The notes under the pieces were generated by a model, which had not been told where the DNA came from, did not search any database, and saw only the letters and a program-made list of their open reading frames with translations. The position numbers and the translations under genes are program-made. Shown one piece after another: positions 35,598 to 47,835 of a DNA stretch of 64,000 nt. Position 1 is the stretch's first letter; each line of letters opens with the position of its first letter. This stretch comes from Phoenix dactylifera (Eukaryota; Streptophyta; Magnoliopsida; Arecales; Arecaceae). The stretch lies in contig NW_024067782.1 in NCBI RefSeq assembly GCF_009389715.1, forward strand, positions 248,001 to 312,000, written 5' to 3'.

Positions 35598-37978
35598 ATG
35601 GGCGAAGTGAGAGCAGACCAAATTAAGTCGGAGCTGGTCGCCACACGACTTAGACAGACTTGTGGCTCGGTACCACTTCCCGAGGCCTGCAACGCCACGC
35701 TCCCGGGGGCCTGAGGAGAGGATGTCCCATCCTCCTCCGGGGAAGATCGCCATCAATGAGGGCATTCTCCAGGCCGGGTTCCGCTTTCCCCATTCGAACT
35801 TGGTCATGCAGGTGCTACGGGGTTTTAAGAGTGGCCACGACGCAACTGGTGCCGAACTCGTGGCGGGCCCTGACGGTCTTCCAGGTTCTCTGCCGTATGC
35901 ACGAGATTCCCCGCCACCCCTGAATGTTTTTTGGGAGTTCTACAGCCTGAGCGGCCCACCCCCAGGAACAAAGGGTGGTGGTGCTTCGCAGCCGCGGCGA
36001 GGATGCGGCCTTGTCAAGGAGGCTCCCTACCTCCATTCACAAATGGAAGGAGCGCTTCTTTTTTGTTGATGCAGATCCCTCTTGGGAAATCAGGGCGACC
36101 TGGGAGACCCGATGAAGTCTCCGATCGGCCTATCGAGACTGTCAAGGGAGGAGTCCGATGGCTTGGCCGCCTTGAAGGGGTTGGTTGCCGAGGGCCAGCT
36201 CCCCCGGTGGCCCGCTTAATTTCCGAGGATACTTTGGTGAATGTCGGTCTGAGCTCGGTCCCCACCGACCGTGAGTCCGCCACCGATTCTTTCTTGACTT
36301 TTTCCCTTCTTTCGTCCCGTTCTTTCCCTTTGGTTCTCTCGTCTCCCGACCTATCCCGTCCTTTTTGCAGAAGATCGACGACGTCATGGCGGTCGGCTGA
36401 AGACAAAGCTGTTGGTTAGGGCGTCCCTGCTGGAGCAGCCCCAGAGGAGGAACGAGCTCTTCCCGAGCGGGGCCCCACCCCGGCGAAGAAGTCGTAAGGA
36501 GGTGCCCTCGGACGCCGACCGACGAGTCCGGGCCCCACCGATCAGGGAGTCGTGGGCACGGACCGGCAGCTGACGCTGTATCAACCCTCCGGTGGTAGAT
36601 TGCGCTACTTCCGGAGTATCATCCGAGCCTGCCCGAGACGGACGGGTCGGGCGTGATCGGTCCCCGACCCGGCCCTTCGACTCGGTCGGGCTCCTGATGA
36701 CTCGAGGAGGGACGCGCCGAGGCCCCGACCGAGCGGGACCCTATCAATTCCTGGGGTGACCCCCGCCCCGAGCGCGATCGGCCGGACTCTTCCCCAGGCG
36801 ATGGATAGGGGTAAGGCTGCAGAACACCCGTCCGGCTCTGGGGAGAAATCGGGGTCTGCCTTCACTACCGATGGCGCCCGATAATCTCATCGAAACAGTG
36901 CTGCTGGAGAAGGACCGTCGGCGGGTCCGAGAGTTGGAGGTCTCTGACGTTGGGGCTGCCAGCTGTGTCTGTCTCATGTCGGTGAGTGTTCTTCTGGCCG
37001 CTTTTCACCATTTATTGGCTCTGTTGTTCTCCGCCTGACTCCCTTATTTTTTCCTATTTCTTAGCTCGCCCAGTACATGATCGTCTGGAGGAGTGCTACA
37101 GGAACAGGCGGGGCTTTCTGGCGAAGGCCGAGGACCGGTGAAAGCAGTGGAAAAGGGAGGCCAGGCTGTGGCAGGCAGGACGACCGGGGACTTCGAGGCG
37201 AGGCTCCGGGAGGCCGAAGAGCGGGCACTCGGCTTTGCTGCCCTCGAGAAGCAACTGTTGGAGGCTCAGGAGCAGGCTCAAGGTTGCCTCGGGTCTCGAG
37301 GGCGAGGTCAAGAAGGCGGATGAGCGGGCCGAGAAGCAGTCCCGGAAGGCTGCCGACTACCGGGAGAGGTGGGAGAAGGCCCAGCGGTCAGCCGACAACG
37401 CCCGCAACCGAATCCGGTCTCTTGAAGCTAAGCTGGGCGAATTGGAGTCGGCCTTGGAGAAGTCCCGTGCGAGCGATCAGGAGCTTCATTCGCGCCTGAC
37501 GGAGGCTGAGGCTGCTCGCATTGCTGCCGAAGCGAAGCACAAGGAGGCTCGGGCTGAGCTGCTGAGGGTCTCCACCGAGGCGGAAGGCCGGATTGTGGCG
37601 AAGGTCTTGGAGGCGAAAGCCCAGATTATGGAGCGGGCAGAGGCGGCGCTGGCCGAGAGGAGTGCGGAAATCGGGCGTCAGGCGGTAGAGGCTTATCGCC
37701 AGTCCGCCGAGTTCGCTCATGATATGTCGGAGGCAGTACAGACCTATCGTCAGTCCGACGAGTTTGTCCGTGACGCGTCGGACGCGGGGGCCGAAGCCTT
37801 TATCTTAGGCTTCGAGGAGGGCCTGGCAAGGGTGTCGGCTAAGTACCCCGAAGTTGACCTGAGCGAGATTTCCCTTCTCGACTCCTCTCCGGCGCCATTG
37901 CCTGCTGGTTCTCCTGCTGCTTCCCTACCTCCTGCGGACGAGCCCGACGTTCCCGACCCGGGAGTTCCTCCAAGCTGA
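35598..37978 (+). pseudogene. Antisense gene of the Retand-like element (Transposase_28 type)
   Basis: It lies on the plus strand, opposite to gag-pol. Recognisable phrases (EERMSHPPPGKIAINEGILQ; GCGLVKEAPYLHS; ISEDTLVNVGLSSVPTD) match the plant family annotated in Pfam as putative gypsy-type transposon (PF04195), the known antisense ORF of Tat-lineage elements. The 3' part (37235-37978) is a long charged coiled coil rich in Glu, Ala and Arg (AEKQSRKAADYRERWEKAQR and on) with a Pro-rich tail. GTGAGT...CAG intervals at about 36270-36370 and 36980-37064 fit the splicing reported for such ORFs. The copy is broken in several places. Its function in the element is unknown. Confidence 0.7.
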
Positions 37979-38159
37979 CCTCTTGTACCTTTCGTTGTCT
38001 TCTCTTTTTTTTTTGTATACCGGGGTTTTGCCAAATTGTATGGGCCTCGGCCCTGAAACAATGAAATTAATGCAAGTTGAATGTTTCTTCATCTCGCCTT
38101 CGTCCTTCTTTTTCTTTTAACTCTCGGTAGCGTCTTGCTGACTCCTGGCTCCCGAAATT

Positions 38160-38620
38160 CTTCCGGCGCTAGCCAGGCATCCGAGGTTAGGCTCAGAACT
38201 CTTCCGCTAAGCCAGGCATCCGAGGGTTAGGCCTCAGGAAATTCTTCCGGCGCTAAGCCAGGCATCCGAGGGTTAGGCCTCAGGAAATTCTTCCGGCGCT
38301 AAGCCAGGCATCCGAGGGTTAGGCCTCAGGAAACTCTTCCGGCGCTAAGCCAGGCATCCGAGGGTTAGGCCTCAGGAAACTCTTCCGGCGCTAAGCCAGG
38401 CATCCGAGGGTTAGGCCTCAGGAAACTCTTCCGGCGCTAAGCCAGGCATCCGAGGGTTAGGCCTCAGGAAATTCTTCCGGCGCTAAGCCAGGCATCCGAG
38501 GGTTAGGGCCTCCAGGAAATTCTTCCGGCGCTAAGCCAGGCATCCGAGGGTTAGGCCTCAGGAAATTCTTCCGGCCCGGCTCAAAGGCCAGGGCATCCGA
38601 GGGTTAGGCCTCAGGAAATT
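38160..38620. repeat. 46-bp tandem array, about ten units
   Basis: Unit phrases: GGCGCTAAGCCAGGCATCCG, then AGGGTTAGGCCTCAGGAA. Units are highly alike, with a few one-base differences. It lies between the antisense gene and the 124-bp array. Confidence 0.93.
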
Positions 38621-40450
38621 CCACTCGTTGGTCGACCAAGGCTGGCGCATGCCGAGGCAACTGGTCGGGGCTTCAGGCTAGTCTGCTCCCGGGATGGTCA
38701 TCGGGTTAGCCTGGCATCCGAGGGCCGAGCCTCGGGACCTTCCACTCGTTGGTCGGCCAAGGCTGGCGCAAGCCGAGGCGACCGGTCGGGGCTTCCGGCT
38801 AGTCTGCTCCCGGGATGATCATCGGGCTAGCCAGGCATCCGAGGGCCGTCAAGCCTCAGGAAATTCCGCTCGTTGGTCGGCCAAGGCTGGCGCAAGCCGA
38901 GGCGACCGGTCGGGGCTTCAGGCTAGTCTGCTCCCGGGATGATCGTCGGGTTAGCCTGGCATCCGAGGGTTGTCAAGCCTCAGGAAATTCCGCTCGTTGG
39001 TCGGCCAAGGCTGGCGCAAGCCGAGGCGACCGGTCGGGGCTTCAGGCTAGTCTGCTCCCGGGATGATCGTCGGGTTAGCCTGGCATCCGAGGGTTGTCAA
39101 GCCTCAGGAAATTCCACTCGTTGGTCGGCCAAGGCTGGCGCAAGCCGAGGCGACCGGTCGGGGCTTCAGGCTAGTCTGCTCCCGGGATGATCGTCGGGTA
39201 GCCTGGCATCCGAGGGCCGAGCCTCGGACATTCCACTCGTTGGTCGGCCAAGGCTGGCGCAAGCCGAGGCGACCGGTCGGGGCTTCAGGCTAGTCTGCTC
39301 CCGGGATGATCGTCGGGTTAGCCTGGCATCCGAGGGCCGAGCCTCAGGACATTCCGCTCGTTGGTCGGCCAAGGCTGGCGCAAGCCGAGGCGACCGGTCG
39401 GGGCTTCAGGCTAGTCTGCTCCCGGGATGATCGTCGGGTTAGCCTGGCATCCGAGGGTTGTCAAGCCTCGGACATTCCGCTCGTTGGTCGGCCAAGGCTG
39501 GCGCAAGCCGAGGCGACCGGTCGGGGCTTCAGGCTAGTCTGCTCCCGGGATGATCATCGGGTTAGCCTGGCATCCGAGGGCCGAGCCTCGGGACATTCCG
39601 CTCGTTGGTCGGCCAAGGCTGGCGCAAGCCGAGGCGACCGGTCGGGGCTTCAGGCTAGTCTGCTCCCGGGATGATCATCGGGTTAGCCTGGCATCCGAGG
39701 GCCGAGCCTCGGGACATTCCGCTCGTTGGTCGGCCAAGGCTGGCGCAAGCCGAGGCGACCGGTCGGGGCTTCCGGCTAGTCTGCTCCCGGGATGATCATC
39801 GGGCTAGCCAGGCATCCGAGGGCCGAGCCTCGGGACATTCCACTCGTTGGTCGGCCAAGGCTGGCGCAAGCCGAGGCGACCGGTCGGGGCTTCAGGCTAG
39901 TCTGCTCCCGGGATGATCGTCGGGTTAGCCTGGCATCCGAGGGGTCAAGCCTCGGGACATTCCGCTCGTTGGTCGGCCAAGGCTGGCGCAAGCCGAGGCG
40001 ACCGGTCGGGGCTTCAGGCTAGTCTGCTCCCGGGATGATCGTCGGGTTAGCCTGGCATCCGAGGGGCCGAGCCTCGGGACATTCCGCTCGTTGGTCGGCC
40101 AAGGCTGGCGCAAGCCGAGGCGACCGGTCGGGGCTTCCGGCTAGTCTGCTCCCGGGATGATCATCGGGCTAGCCAGGCATCCGAGGGCCGAGCCTCGGGA
40201 CATTCCACTCGTTGGTCGGCCAAGGCTGGCGCAAGCCGAGGCGACCGGTCGGGGCTTCCGGCTAGTCTGCTCCCGGGATGATCATCGGGCTAGCCAGGCA
40301 TCCGAGGGCCGAGCCTCGGACATTCACCGTTGTCGGCCAAGGCTGGCGCAAGCCGAGGGCGACCGGTCGGGGCTCCGGCTAGTCTGCTCCGGGAATGATC
40401 ATCGGGCTAGCCAGGCATCCGAGGGGCGAGCCTCGGGGAAATTCGCTCGC
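38620..40450. repeat. 121-124-bp tandem array, about fifteen units
   Basis: Unit phrases in order: CGTTGGTCGGCCAAGGCTGG, CGACCGGTCGGGGCTTC, CTGCTCCCGGGATGATC, then TTAGCCTGGCATCCGAGGG. The last phrase is the core of the 46-bp unit. The final two or three units (40300-40450) are more divergent. The array gives repeated short open frames in all units, and these are not genes. Confidence 0.93.
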
Positions 40451-40864
40451 TGGTCGTAGGCGCTTGTCGCTCGCTTGCCCGACGGGGGTTTCTCCGTGGC
40501 CAGCCGCGATCATGTTTCTCCTTTTCTCTAAGCGTTGCCTGGGGGAACACGAGAAGGGCATAAACGCTAATTAATGCGTTACCTGGGAATCGGATCGCCA
40601 GCTGCTGCTTGCGAGGAGTGTTGATTGAGCGGCCGCGATACGCGGGTTCTTCGAGAGGGATACGGCCTGGGCCGCGAGCGGAGATATGTGGACCTAGGGG
40701 TACATGACACCCGGATTGTCCTTGCGCAAAGAATGCGGTTTAAGGAGAATGACGCTTAGGAAAATCGCGGGGAGATACGCGTCGGGAGCCGGAACGGCTC
40801 CGGTTTCAATGCGCCTGCATTTATTGGAGCCACCCGCATCGGAACGACCAGGGGGCGCAGTTTG

Positions 40865-40873
40865 GCTATAAAT
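40865..40873 (+). promoter_or_regulatory. TATA box on the antisense strand of the Retand-like element
   Basis: CTATAAATA on the plus strand between the tandem array and integrase. It is followed by about 640 bp that end in AATTATTGAAATGAAAAG near 41490, which resembles a plant polyadenylation region. A second plus-strand transcript is possible. No convincing protein lies in it. Confidence 0.4.
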
Positions 40874-41639
40874 ACAGGTGCAGGTACGATGGAGTTTGCC
40901 AAGCCGGAGCTGTTCAGGTTGCCATGGATCGCGGACCTCCTCCTTGGGCAATAGACTGAGAGACTCCTGTTGAAGGAAAGGGGAGACGCTCCCCTTGCGA
41001 CTTCAGCCAACTAGCCGTTTCATCTGGGATCAACAAGGGAGGGTCTTCCCGGCGGAACTCCGCTCTAGGCGTTTTCATCCGGGGATCACATCTCCCCTCC
41101 TTGAAGTTCAGCCTCCCGATCGAGCTCTGCACCAGACGGCTCAGTCCGGGACCAGCGCCTCCATATGCTCTTCCCCCTCGTAATTCCTTCTCTTTCCTAC
41201 CACTGGGGAGGATGGGAATATCCTTTGAGCGGCGTTCCCCTGGGGGCAGCGGGAGCTTTCTTCTGCGCGGGCTCCTCGTCTTTTTGGTGAAGTGCTGGAA
41301 TGGCGCCTCCGGTTTAGAAGCACCCACTTCCCGGTGGGATTGCAGCTGCTTTGGGTTGAGGGTTTGGGATCCTCGGTCCTCAGCTCCACGGATTCTCCAC
41401 CTCTTCTTTGCTTTCTTTACTCCCTAATTCCCCTCTGGGAATTCCTTGTAATCACACACGAGCACGCCATTGTAACCAGAAATTATTGAAATGAAAAGTG
41501 TATGCACCTTTTTCAAATTGTCTTTCTGGCCTTGTTGTTCTACTGGTAATACATCCGCAGGTTAGCGGAATTCCAGCCCCTTGGAATTTCTCGGCCATCT
41601 AGGGCTTCCAACCTGGTAGGAGCCAGGTCGGTTTACCCA

Positions 41640-44600
41640 ACGAACTTTATACGGGCGCTTCCCAATTCGGCGCTAGCTTCCCACCTCCGGTAGGTTGAGA
41701 TCCTTAGCTCGCCTCTAGCACCAGATCTCCAATTCTGAAAAGCTTTCGGTCGGACTTTTGGAGTTTGTAATATCGGGCCACCCTCCGCTGATACATGGCC
41801 ATCCGAACCTGCGCCATTTCCCTTGCTTCTTCCAAGAGATCCAGGTTCCCTCGGAGTTGCTCCGAGTTGGCCCTCGGGTCGGTGTGCGGCTACCCGAGGT
41901 GAGGAAGTCCGAGCTCTACGGGGACAACGGCTTCCGTGCCATAGGTTAGGCTGAAAGGCGTCTCCCGGTAGGAGTCCGATGCGTGGTCCGATACGCCCAA
42001 AGGCATTCTCGAGTTCCTCGACCCAAGCTTGCCCCGTCCGTCCCGATCCGCGCTTTGATACCCTTGAGAGGATTGTCCGATTTGTGACCTCGGCCTCGCC
42101 GTTGGTTTGGGGATGCGACACGGACGGTGAACCGATGTTCGATCCCGAACTCCTCGCAGAAGTTCGGAAATGCTTGTTATCAAACTGTCGACCGTTATCC
42201 GAGATGAGGACCCGAGGTACCCCAAATCGGACAATGATGTTCTTCTTTACGAACTTCCGGACTTGCGCCTCCGTGATGGTGGCCAGTGGCTCTGCCTCCA
42301 CCCACTTGGTGAAGTAGTCGATGGCGACAATCAAAAATTTCCGCTGGGCCGAAGCGATGGGGAATGGTCCGAGGATATCCATTCCCCACTGTGCAAAGGG
42401 CCAGGGGCGGTGATTGGCGCCAAGGGAACAGAGGGGACTCTCTGGATGTTGGCGTGGCGCTGGCAGGCGTCGCATTTCCCGTACGTGATCCTTTGAGTCT
42501 TCCAATAAGGTCGGCCAATAGTAGCCTTGCCTCATGATCTTATGTGCCAGGGACCCTAGCCCCCAGGTGCGATCCGCAGATGCCTTCGTGGACTTCGCCG
42601 AGGGGGTAAGCCGCTTCCGAAGGGCGGAGGCACCTTAAGAGGGGGGCGGTGAACGAGGTCCGGTACAGCCTCCCTTCGTAGAGTACGTAGTGGGCGGACT
42701 TTCATAACAAGTTCGCCGAGCTTGATCTTCATCTTCGGGGAGGATCCCTTCGGCGAGGTAAGCTACAGCGGGTCCATCCAAGATGGTTCCGGATCAATTG
42801 GCCATTACCGCTTCAGCTTCGCCGATGCTCGGGGCATCTAGGGTCTCCAGGTATATCGCCCTTGACAAGTTGTGTGCCTCAGCGCCCACCAAGCGGGACA
42901 ACCTGTCGGCCCTAGCATTTTCGCTCCTTGGGACCTTGCTGAATGTCAATACTGCCGAGGTCGGGAATGAGTGCTTGCACCTTCCCGGACGTAGCTCTGC
43001 ATGGTCGGGGCTCCGTGCCTCGAACTCCCCTCGAACCTGCCCGACCACCAGCTGGGAGTCGGTGAAGACCTTCCAGACGCCGGATGCCGAGCTCCCTTTG
43101 GCGAGTTTGAGTCCCGTGACTAGGGCCTCGTACTCCGCCTCATTGTTGGTCACTGGAAATCCGAACCTCAAGGCATACTCGGCTATCACTCCATCGGGAT
43201 TGGTAAGGACCAGCCCAGCCCCTCCACCTTCAGGGTTCGACGACCCGTCAATGTGGAGCGTCCAGATCGGGAGATCGAGGCTGGGTGTTTCCGGCGGCCT
43301 AGGTTCCGCCTCCTGCACAGTGCACTCAGCGAGAAAGTCCGCGAGCACCTGGGCCTTGATGGCGGGCCGGGGCTGGTAGCGGATGTCGAACTCACCAAGT
43401 TCTACTGCCCACTTCACCAGCCGTCCCGCATTCTCAGGATTGCTGAGGATCTGCCGCAGTGGTTGATCGGTCAAAAGGGTGACAGAATGAGCCTGGAAAT
43501 AGGGGCGAAGCCTCCTGGTCGCAGTCAGCAGCGCGAAGGCGATCTTTTCAGCCTTCGTGTACCGCGTCTCGGCATCCCGGAGGACTCGGCTGGTGTAGTA
43601 CACGGGCTTCTGAAGTTTGCCTCTTCCCGAACCAGTACTGCGCTGACTGCGGTTGGGGAGACCGCTAGGTAAAGGTAGAGCATCTCCCCCTCTTGCGGCT
43701 TGGACAGCAGGGGAGGAGACGCCATGTACTCCTTGAGCTGGTCGAACGCCACTTGACATTCAGCCGTCCAGAGGAAGTCTTTCGGGCGCTTCAACACCTT
43801 GAAGAACGGTTGGCAGCGTTCGGCCGATTTTGCCACAAATCGTCCGAGCGCGGCGACCCTCCCAGCGAGCTCCTGAACCTCCTTCACTTTGGTCGGAGGG
43901 ACATATCTTGGATGGCCTTGATTTTGTCCGGGTTGGCCTCGATCCCCCGCTGGTTGACAATGAAGCCGAGGAACCTCCCGGCCGAAGCACCAAAGGCGCA
44001 CTTCGCTGGGTTTAGCTTCATACGAAACTTCCACAAGGTGGCGAAGGTCTCCTCCAGATCCGCAATGTGCTGATCCGCATGGCGGCTCTTTACCAGCATA
44101 TCGTCCACGTACACCTCCATGTTCCGGCCGATCTGCTCCTTGAAGATTTTATTGACGAGGCGCTGGTAAGTAGCGCCAGCGTTCTTCAGACCGAAGGGCA
44201 TTACCTTGTAACAGTACAGCCCCCTGTCTGTTATGAAGGCCGTTTTCTCCTCGTCCTGTGGAGCCATCATTATTTGGTTGTAGCCGGAGAAGGCGTCCAT
44301 GAAAGACAGCAGCTGATATCCGGAAGTCGCGTCGACCAGTTGGTCTATTCGCGGAAGCGGAAAGCTATCCTTGGGGCACGCCTTGTTCAGGTCGGTGTAG
44401 TCGACGCACATCCTCCACTTCCCGCTCGCCTTCCGGACAAGTACGACGTTTGCCAGGCCACTCGGGGTAGCTCACTTCCCTTATGAAACCTGCCTCCAAG
44501 AGTTTGTCTACCTCCTGGTCGACCACCGGATCCGATCCGGGGCACAGTGTCTCTTCTTTTGCTTTACTGGTCGGTGGGTCGGGTCGACGTTGAGGGCGTG

Positions 44601-46000
44601 AGAAATGACCTCCGGGTCGATCCCAGGTACATCGGCCGCCGACCAGGCAAACACATCAGCATTGGCTCGGAGGAATTCCACTAACCGGAGCCGAGCTTCC
44701 AAGTCGAGGTTGGCACCGACCCGGACCGTGCGGTCCGGGCGGCCTTCTTTGAGGGGAACTTCGATTACGCCCTCGGCAGGCTCCCCGTGCCGCAAGGCCA
44801 CTTCGTCTCTGGCGTCAAGGGACTCGACGCTTAGGGCTTCCATGGGCTTCTTCCCTTTGAGAGTTGCTAGGAAACACTGCCGTGCGGTTGGTTGGTCACC
44901 TCGGACCTCTCCAATCCCGGCCGCCGTGGGGAACCGCATGAGCAAATGGTAGGTAGAAACCACCGCGCGAAGGGCGTTCAGTCCGGGTCGTCCGAGGATA
45001 GCGTTGTAGGCCGAGGGGACACGGACGACCAAGAACCCGAGTCGCACCGTGGCTTCTGCGGGTGCAACGCCCGCAGTCACAGGCAGCTCAATGACACCTT
45101 CGGCCGAGATAGCGTCTCCAGTGAATCCTATGAGGGGGGTGGATGTTTTGTGCAACAATTGTCGGGACAAGCTCATCTTTTGGAAGGCCTCGTAATACAA
45201 AATATCAGCTGAGCTTCCACTATCCACAAGAACACGCCTTACATCATAGTTCACCATAGTGAGAGAGATCACCATGGCGTCATCGTGGGGAGTCTGAACC
45301 CCCTTTACATCTTCATCACAAAAAGTGATTACATTTCCGACCCGCTGCCTCTTCGCGACGGCCACTCCTGATGCTTCCGCCGAGCCCCCTGCGTTCCTCA
45401 CGGGCCGAGAGCAGCCCCCAGTGATGGTGTGGATCACTCCCGCAACGGGTCGATTCTGCTCCCGAGGCTCCTGAGGGGCCGGGTCGGCCGGACGCGGGTC
45501 TGCCGGGGGACGTCGGTCGTTTACATATCGACCGAGACGCCCTCGGCGAATGAGAGCCTCGATCTCGTCCCGAAGCTGGAAGCAGTCTTCGGTATCGTGG
45601 CCGTGGTCTCGGTGGTACTCACAGTACGCCCGAGAAGGCCTCCTCCCAGGGATCTTCTTCATCTGCCTCGGGACCGGGAGGTCCTCCCGCCCCTTGACCT
45701 CCATGAGGATCTGGGCCCGGGGGGCCAGGAGTGGGGTGTACCGGTTGAAGCGTCGGTGCGGAGAACGAGGGCGTGTGGCGCCGTGGTTCCTTGCTGGTGA
45801 CGGGCTTCTGCGCCGGCGTTGAGGCGTCGGGCTCCTCCTTTGGGGTGCCTCTTTTCGCCTTTCTTCCCGGGCTTTAGAGGGGCCTCGGCGGCCTCCTTGT
45901 TCCGGTGGGAGGCTGCCTCCTCGGCGTCTGCATACTGGTTTGCCCGAGATAACAGCTCCGGGAAGCTCCGCGGCAGGCGTTTGTCCAGGGAGAAGGTGAG
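41640..46000 (-). pseudogene. Retand-like pol region: PR, RT, RNase H, second RNase H, integrase
   Basis: In transcript order: protease (VLVDSGSSADILYYEAF, about 45240); RT with MCVDYTDLNKACPKDSFP and catalytic YVDDMLVKS (about 44410-44080); RNase H (about 43960-43330); a second RNase H with WTLHIDGSSNPEGGGAG and NNEAEYEAL (about 43280-42850), typical of the Tat branch; and integrase with WGMDILGPFP and LISDNGRQFD (about 42535-41900). It is broken at about half a dozen points, and all domains are still readable. Confidence 0.85.
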
Positions 46001-47020
46001 TCTGCCCTTCCAGAAGCCACGCTTCAGGGCTGAGAGAGCCACTTCCTGGCTCAGGTTCCGGACCTCCAGTGTAGCCTTGTTGAAGCGGGTGAGATAATCC
46101 CACAGGCTTTCTCCCTCGTTTTGCCGGACATCAAAGAGGGAGTCGGAGACCAGTCGCCGCCTGCTACTGACGGCGAAATGGCTGATGAAGAAGCGGGTGA
46201 ACTGGTCGAAGGACTGGATGGAGTTAGCCTCCAGGCCGGCGAACCATGCCCTTGCCGGGCCACGGAGGGTCGCCGGGAAGGCCTTGCAGAGGAGCGGATC
46301 CGATGCTCCATGGAGGAGCATAAGAGTCCTGAAACTCTCCACGTGGTCCCGCGGGTCCGCCGCCCCGTCGTAGGGTTCGATCGCCGGCATTTTGAACCCC
46401 GGCGGGTTCGGGGTCCGCAGGATCCTCGAGGCAAGCGCCGGCTGGGAGGAGATCTCCAAGTCAGCGAAGGGATCTTTGGAGTGGCCCTTCAGGACCTGGA
46501 GTTGTCTGTGGAGATCGTCCACCCGCCGGTCCAGGGAGCGCGACCGGTGGGTGGGGGACAAGGAGCGGCGCGAGTGGGACCGACTGGAGTGCGGGCCCCT
46601 CGAGGACTGGGGTGTCTGAGAACGCGCCCGGGTCCGCCTCTCGTACCCCGCACAGCTCCGATGAGAAGGTCCTGGCAGAATGGACCGCACTCGAGAATCC
46701 TCCTCGCGCCGGCGCTCCTCTCCATGGGAGAGGAAGGAGCGCGGGTTGTGAGGAAGAGGCGAGTGCTCGGGGGGCAGCGGCTCCTGAGCTCGTTGCGGCA
46801 CCCGAGAGATCACACCCTGCAGATTCTGCACTGCCTCCGCGAGGGTGCGAACCTGCTGGGCTAGCTGGTCGAACTGAGCAGCTTCGACCGTCTGAATGGG
46901 AGAAGGGGCGGTGGAGTGCTGCTGAGAGTGCGTTGGGGACGCAGCAGCCTCTCGGCCGGAGGCGCGAGAGGCTCCGCGACCGGAAGCATTGGAAGCTCCA
47001 CGACCACCTCGCCGTGCCAT
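46000..47020 (-). CDS. Retand-like gag
   Basis: Minus strand from ATG at 47020, only about 40 nt inside the 5' LTR. The N-terminus is Gly/Arg/Ala-rich with repeated GRGAS. A Ser/Arg-rich stretch follows (RSHSRRSLSPTHRSRSLDRR), then the retrotransposon gag core (YDGAADPRDHVESFRTLM; FDQFTRFFISHFAVSSRRR). A minus-strand leader beginning TTGGCGCTAGAGGAAGGG next to the LTR is the likely primer-binding site. Its tRNA was not identified. Confidence 0.85.
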
Positions 47021-47061
47021 TACGATCGTTCTAAGATTCGTTCCCTTCCTCTAGCGCCAAC

Positions 47062-47831
47062 TGTTGCTGGTGGTCCAAACCGAGAACGATTGGCACTGCG
47101 GTGTGAACGGGGTTCCGTCTGAGTTGTCTTGGTTGGTGTTGGTTGCGCTCCACCTTCCGCCAAGAAACCTGCAAACAAGCCTTGCACCACCACCAGGGTG
47201 GTGATGGCCCTCCGACGGTCAAGTCAGAGGAGATTGGAGGAGGAGGAGAGGTGATAATCGCAAGTAAGAGAGTGCTCTGGGAGATATTGCTCACCTCCCC
47301 CCTTTCTCCCCCCAGCCGCATATATACCTGGCTGGGGGGTCTCTCAGGGGGGTTCGTTATCGTGGGGCACGATGGTGTGGCCACTGACATGGCCGTTACA
47401 GGGCGTCGTGGAGCAGCACCGGGTACGGCCACGTCAGGGCATAGTGGGGCTCCGCTTTGTACGGCTGATGCAGGAGATCGTGGAGCAGCATCGGATACAG
47501 CCGTTGCAGGGAGTAGTGGAGCAGGAGGCCGCGGCGTGCCTCTGGGGAATAGCCTGTCGTTATCAAGAGATCTCCGACTCGGGGTCGGAGCGCTGGATCA
47601 AAGGGCAGCCGACTCGGGGTCGGGCTGCGGAGCCGAGGATGTCCGACTCGGGGTCGGATTGCTGGATCAAAGGGCAGCCGACTCGGGGTCGGGCTGCGGA
47701 GCCGAGGATGTCCGACTCGGGGTCGGATTGATCCATCCGACTCGGGGTCGGATTGCTGGATCAAAGGGCAGCCGTAGTCTTCCTGGGCGCGCGTGCCGGT
47801 CACGTGGGGCATGGCGGCTTATTTCCCCCGT

Positions 47832-47835
<4 letters not shown>
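47062..47835 (-). repeat. 5' LTR of the Retand-like element
   Basis: 774 bp, TGTTGCTGG to CCCGTAACA. Its inner end abuts the leader of gag. Confidence 0.92.

Larger units (their letters stand above)
34275..47835 (-). mobile_element. Tat/Retand-like Ty3/gypsy element, 13.6 kb
   Basis: Minus-oriented fossil with LTRs at 34275-35056 and 47062-47835, both starting TGTTGCTG and ending CCCGTAACA, and flanked by TATAT inside a (TA)n tract. Right to left: gag, protease, RT, RNase H, a second (archaeal-type) RNase H, integrase, then a 6.5 kb 3' region with a plus-strand gene and tandem arrays. A dual RNase H and a long 3' region with an antisense ORF and tandem repeats are known for the Tat/Retand lineage. 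Pol is broken in about half a dozen places. LTRs differ mostly by one-base indels with few substitutions, which suggests youth. Confidence 0.9.

Noticed and set aside
38160-40450. Regular direct repeats that could suggest a CRISPR array
   Set aside because: Units are contiguous with no unique spacers, and the context is a plant retrotransposon. They are satellite-like tandem repeats.
41979-47122. Plus-strand frames of 60-250 residues opposite gag-pol
   Set aside because: They mirror the coding strand of the Retand-like element and show no domain of their own.
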